Of a DNA stretch of 64,000 bases, positions 60,811 to 64,000 are shown piece after piece (the first letter of the stretch is position 1; each line of letters starts with the position of its first letter). Both the position numbers and the translations under genes were made by a program. The stretch lies in assembly GCA_018377235.1 (NCBI GenBank), contig JAGZZT010000015.1, positions 1-64,000 of the forward strand, read 5' to 3'. This DNA comes from Clostridium sp. Its GTDB lineage: Bacteria; Bacillota; Clostridia; Lachnospirales; Lachnospiraceae. The notes beneath the pieces were generated by a model. The model was not told the origin of the DNA. It did not search any database and saw only the letters and a list, made by a program, of their open reading frames with translations.

Positions 60811-61962
60811 ATGGATTTGATTTTAAAAAATGCCAGGGTGTTGGATTTGAAGGCAGGTGAGGAGCGTTTTCTGTGCGTTGGGATTAAAGATAAGCGGATT
60901 TGTTTTCTGGGGGAGGATATAGAAGCATCAGAGACAGAGCATATCATTGACATAAAAGGAGCTTATCTGATTCCTGGAATGATAGATTTTCACACGCATT
61001 TATTTACAGGAGGAAGCACTTTTGGTGTAAATGCAGATTTGCTGTTATCCTCTGGTGTTTCTATGGCGGTGGACATGGGGACAGCTGGAAGCGCAGGGTA
61101 CGAAGCTTTCCGGCGGAATGATATTCTCCCAAGGACCATAAAAATTAAAAGTTTTATCAATCTTTCCCCAGTGGGACAGCCGGGAAGTGGGATCAGCGAG
61201 CCTTTAAACCGTGAGGCAGTGAAGGAGGAGAGCATAGAGCGGCTGGTAAAACAGTATCCTGAGGAAATTTTGGGGATAAAGGTCAGAATCAGTAAGGGGA
61301 TTGTGGATAAGGAGGGTCTCGGCCCTCTGGATCACGCCCTGGAGCTGGGAGAACGCCTGGGACTGCCTGTCTGTGTTCACGCTACAGATCCGCCGGAGCA
61401 GACTAAAGAGATCGTGAGACGTCTCCGCTCAGGAGATATTTACAGCCACCTGTACCATAATAAGGGAATGACAATTCTTGATGAAAATGGCCGGGTATTT
61501 TCGGAATTTTACCAAGCCAGAAAACGGGGCGTCCTTTTAGAGGTAGGAAACGGGAGAATGAATTTCAGCTTTCCTGTGGCAGAACAGGCGTTGGAGCAGG
61601 GCTTATATCCTGATATTATAAGCAGCGATGCAACTGCCAGAACCTTTGCGGGTGTTCCTGATATGAAGGATCTGGCTTTTGTTATGTCTAAATTTTGGAA
61701 CATGGGAATGGATCTTTCACAGATTTTCTTTTCTGTCACAGGGGCTCCGGCCAGGTGTCTCGGGTTAAAGAGGCGTGAAGACGGCAGAATTAAAATTGGA
61801 GACGAGGCTGATTTGACGGTATTGAGGGCTGTGAAGCAGAAAACTGTTTTTAAAGATTCCGAGGGAAACAGAAGAAACGGAGATCGGCTTTTGATCCCGG
61901 AGATAACGATTATAAATGGCCGAATTGTTTATTTCCAGGGACAGTCGGAATTTTTGTTTTGA
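60811..61962 (+). CDS. cog3964-type amidohydrolase/deacetylase, copy 2
   Basis: About 383 residues; a paralogue of the gene at 56170 with the same complete metal site: His61 and His63 (IDFHTHLF), Lys157 (GIKVRIS), His190 (CVHATD), His213 (YSHLYHN) and Asp273 (ISSDA). Identity between the two is moderate, suggesting different acyl substrates. It lies between two SLC13 permease genes in what looks like one operon from the sigma-54 promoter at 57652. The ATG at 60811 fits the ribosome binding site AAAGGA better than the in-frame ATG at 60802. Confidence 0.86.
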   Translation: MDLILKNARVLDLKAGEERFLCVGIKDKRICFLGEDIEASETEHIIDIKGAYLIPGMIDFHTHLFTGGSTFGVNADLLLSSGVSMAVDMGTAGSAGYEAFRRNDILPRTIKIKSFINLSPVGQPGSGISEPLNREAVKEESIERLVKQYPEEILGIKVRISKGIVDKEGLGPLDHALELGERLGLPVCVHATDPPEQTKEIVRRLRSGDIYSHLYHNKGMTILDENGRVFSEFYQARKRGVLLEVGNGRMNFSFPVAEQALEQGLYPDIISSDATARTFAGVPDMKDLAFVMSKFWNMGMDLSQIFFSVTGAPARCLGLKRREDGRIKIGDEADLTVLRAVKQKTVFKDSEGNRRNGDRLLIPEITIINGRIVYFQGQSEFLF

Positions 61963-62023
61963 ATAGATAAAAAACTAAAAAATACAAAAATTTAAAATAT
62001 TAATACAGAAGGGAAAAGTTTTT

Positions 62024-63277
62024 ATGAGTTCTATGGCAATTGCATTGACGATACTGGCGGTTACCATTATTTTATTTATATGGGAACCGATTCCCATTAT
62101 TGTAACGGCAATAGGAGCTTCCATCGCTTACGCCTACACAGGAATTATCACGGTAGAAGATATTTTTAAAGGTTACAACAGCAACACGATCGTTCTGCTG
62201 GCAGGGATGATGGTTCTTGGCTCAGCCCTGTTTCATACTGGAATTACTGATGTGATTGGTCAGAAAATGATTAAGATAACAGGAAAGAGCGAAAAAAATA
62301 TTATTTTAGCTACTTTAGTGGTATCTTGCGCGTTAAGCGCCGTTTGCAGCAATATCGGTGTTATGACAGCGATGGCACCTCTGGTGACAGCCATGTGTAT
62401 TGCTGCTGGTTTTGGGCCTTCCAAGGCACTGCTGGCACTGCTGTTTGGCGCTCAGTTTGGCGGTTTTGTGACTCTGGTAGGAGTAGGCTCTAATGCTTCC
62501 GCGGCCAGTGTCATGAGCGAATTAGGCTATGAACCCTTTGGATTCTTTAGCATTACTCCGTTTGGAATCGGAGTGTGTATTCTGGGAACTTTGTATTTTC
62601 TGTCAGCAGGGACAAAGCTGCTTCCTGATACAGGATATATTCCAGAATTTGCCAAGACAGAAAAAAAGGTTTTGGATAAGAAGAAAGCAGCGGTTGCAGC
62701 CATGACTATGCTCTGTGTGCTGGCTGTGATTGCAGCAAGCCCTAAGACGGTTCCTATGCATGTAGCCGCGGTGATAGGAGCTCTTATAGTGGTGGGAACG
62801 AAATGTATGAGTGTGCAGGACGCGGTGAGAGCTATTGACTGGAACTGTATGCTGTTAGTTGGTTCTCTCACAGCAATTTCTTCGGGAATACAGAACAGCG
62901 GAGCCGGAGACGCGGTAGCAAACCTGATTTTAAATATATTGGGAGAAAATCCAAGCACTTTTATGATTACAACTGTGATTTTCTTCGCTGCGGCAGTGCT
63001 GACTCAATTTATGTCCAATATTCCGACGATTTTATTGTTCCTTCCTATCGGACTTTCCATTGCCGAATCGATCGGCGTAAGTCCTTACCCGGTGGCAATG
63101 GTAGTGACATTAGCAGGAGCCGCTTCTTATGCAACGCCATTTGCAGCGCCGCAGAATATGATGACGGTAGGATGGACGAGATATAAATTTGTTGATTTCG
63201 TGAAAATTGGAATTCCTATGTTAATTATTACCTGGTTGGTAGTGGTGGCGCTGATTCCTGTTTTCCTGCCATACTAG
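62024..63277 (+). CDS. SLC13 family permease, intact copy
   Basis: A 417-residue carrier of the SLC13/DASS type with about 11 transmembrane segments. FIWEPIPIIVTA opens the first repeat. CSNIGVMTAMAPL and FMSNIPTILLFLPI are the paired sodium/substrate motifs. GSLTAISSGIQNSG lies at the pseudo-two-fold position. Its relatives import di- and tricarboxylates with sodium. It is a paralogue of the frameshifted gene at 59521 and a more distant one of the carrier at 24391. It follows the second cog3964 enzyme. Confidence 0.88.
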   Translation: MSSMAIALTILAVTIILFIWEPIPIIVTAIGASIAYAYTGIITVEDIFKGYNSNTIVLLAGMMVLGSALFHTGITDVIGQKMIKITGKSEKNIILATLVVSCALSAVCSNIGVMTAMAPLVTAMCIAAGFGPSKALLALLFGAQFGGFVTLVGVGSNASAASVMSELGYEPFGFFSITPFGIGVCILGTLYFLSAGTKLLPDTGYIPEFAKTEKKVLDKKKAAVAAMTMLCVLAVIAASPKTVPMHVAAVIGALIVVGTKCMSVQDAVRAIDWNCMLLVGSLTAISSGIQNSGAGDAVANLILNILGENPSTFMITTVIFFAAAVLTQFMSNIPTILLFLPIGLSIAESIGVSPYPVAMVVTLAGAASYATPFAAPQNMMTVGWTRYKFVDFVKIGIPMLIITWLVVVALIPVFLPY

Positions 63278-63314
63278 GAAAAAACAGATAAGAAAAAGAA
63301 GAAGGTAAGATGTG

Positions 63315-63350
63315 TCCGCGCACAGAGGGAAGGATGCCCTGGTGCGCGGA
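63315..63350 (+). terminator. Hairpin before the second DUF6282 gene
   Basis: TCCGCGCAC and GTGCGCGGA form a perfect 9-bp stem with an 18-nt loop, 38 bp after the permease stop. Only a weak T-rich tail follows, so it may lower rather than stop transcription into the next gene. Confidence 0.6.
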
Positions 63351-63379
63351 TATTTCTTCAATGAGAAAAGGAGAGAAAA

Positions 63380-64000
63380 GTGGGAAAAAATAGATTCGCA
63401 CAGGGGGCTTATGACATTCATTTTCATACATCTCCTGATGTGGTGCAGAGGAAATGTACTGATATAGAGTTGGCTGAGAGAGCAAAGGCATCTGGAATGG
63501 CAGGATTTGTCATAAAAGGACATTTTGCAGATACGACAGGAAGGGCAGCTATTCTGAAGGAGCTGTATCCAGAGCTTAAAATCGCAGGTGGTATTACATT
63601 GAACCGCTCTGCCGGAGATCTGAATCCTCAAGCGGTAGAAAAGGCAGCACGGATGGGAGGAAAATTTGTATGGTTTCCTACGATTGATTCTCTGGAGTTT
63701 CAGAAATTCAAAAATCCAAACAAGGGAATCAGGGAGCTTTCGGATGGGCTGATTACGGTGTTTGATGGAAAAGGAGGTTTAAAGAAAGAGGTATATGAAA
63801 TTTTAGATCTTTGTGCAGAATATGATCTGGTAGTAGGAACAGGTCATATGTCGGCAAAAGAAGGGCTGGCTGTAATTGGCGCTGGAAAGTCAGTTGGGGT
63901 AAAGCGAATGATTGTCACTCATGCAGACAATCCGGCTGATGTCTACTCAGTGGAACAGCAGAGAATGGCTGTTTCCATGGGAGCTTTTATAGAACACTGC
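63380..64000 (+). CDS. DUF6282 family metal-dependent hydrolase-like protein, copy 2 (runs off the right edge)
   Basis: A GTG start with AAAGGAGAG upstream opens a frame that stays open to the window end (207 residues seen). It shares the DUF6282 plan with the gene at 23519: DIHFHTSPD (His14, His16) versus DMHVHSNPD, then FVIKGHFADTTGRA, GGITLNRSAGDLNP, GTGHMSAKEGL and IVTHADNP. So both DUF6282 genes in the window sit directly next to SLC13-type carriers. The C-terminus lies beyond the window. Reaction unknown. Confidence 0.82.
   Translation, partial: MGKNRFAQGAYDIHFHTSPDVVQRKCTDIELAERAKASGMAGFVIKGHFADTTGRAAILKELYPELKIAGGITLNRSAGDLNPQAVEKAARMGGKFVWFPTIDSLEFQKFKNPNKGIRELSDGLITVFDGKGGLKKEVYEILDLCAEYDLVVGTGHMSAKEGLAVIGAGKSVGVKRMIVTHADNPADVYSVEQQRMAVSMGAFIEHC

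Noticed and set aside
1..64000. CRISPR arrays, tRNA or rRNA genes
   Set aside because: No regularly spaced direct repeats with spacers, and no cloverleaf with a GGTTCGAATCC-type arm or rRNA-like segment, were seen on reading both strands.

Overview
The window looks like a chromosomal segment of an anaerobic, spore-forming gut Firmicute, most like a Lachnospiraceae / Clostridium cluster XIVa genome. The support is strong GGAGG ribosome binding sites throughout, a sporulation-type YyaC protein, a butyryl-CoA:acetate-type CoA transferase, Flp/Tad pilus genes of the clostridial kind (Flp1-like, DUF5702, DUF6382-FHA), family II pyrophosphatase with CBS domains, and moderate GC. No tRNA, rRNA or CRISPR array was recognised.

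Layout. 1-1.45 kb: the end of a Tn554-like mobile element (the tail of a tyrosine recombinase and three tandem DUF6262/TnpC-like proteins). It abuts a headless flp1 pilin fragment, so the element appears to have cut a Tad pilus locus. 1.4-7 kb: remaining Tad genes (DUF5702, two TadE-like proteins, prepilin peptidase, FHA protein). 7-23.4 kb: housekeeping genes (rhomboid, HIT, murG, mtnN, pgi, CoA transferase, yyaC, LysM protein, transketolase, a LysR regulator) mixed with Lachnospiraceae proteins of unknown function. 23.5-27 kb: a small catabolic set (DUF6282 hydrolase-like, MatC/SLC13 carrier, NAD-type isocitrate dehydrogenase-like). 27-44 kb: glucokinase, Mn-dependent pyrophosphatase, flavin reductase, shikimate-kinase-like protein, topoisomerase III, radical SAM protein, PadR pair, GtrB/GtrII-like glycosylation pair, DUF1576, ABC-ATPase and a YcxB-like membrane protein.

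44-64 kb is the most unusual part: a catabolic island that appears to be run by sigma-54. It holds two YtcJ-type amidohydrolases, two cog3964-type amidohydrolases, four or five permeases (NhaC, PTS IIC-like, TRAP/IT-like, two SLC13), a D-2-hydroxyacid dehydrogenase, an RraA-type aldolase-like protein, a second DUF6282 protein, and two sigma-54 enhancer-binding activators (one PAS type, one PrpR type). I can see four good sigma-54 (-24/-12) promoters, each heading a transcription unit. Each activator gene is flanked by its own class of palindromic candidate enhancer site. The simplest reading (inference) is import of acylated or amide-blocked 2-hydroxy or amino acids, deacylation by the amidohydrolases, oxidation by the dehydrogenase and cleavage by the RraA-like protein.

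Several genes seem damaged: flp1 (truncated), the DUF5702 gene (no canonical start at its ribosome binding site), and the first SLC13 permease (one-base frameshift near its N-terminus, visible by comparison with its paralogue 2.5 kb away).
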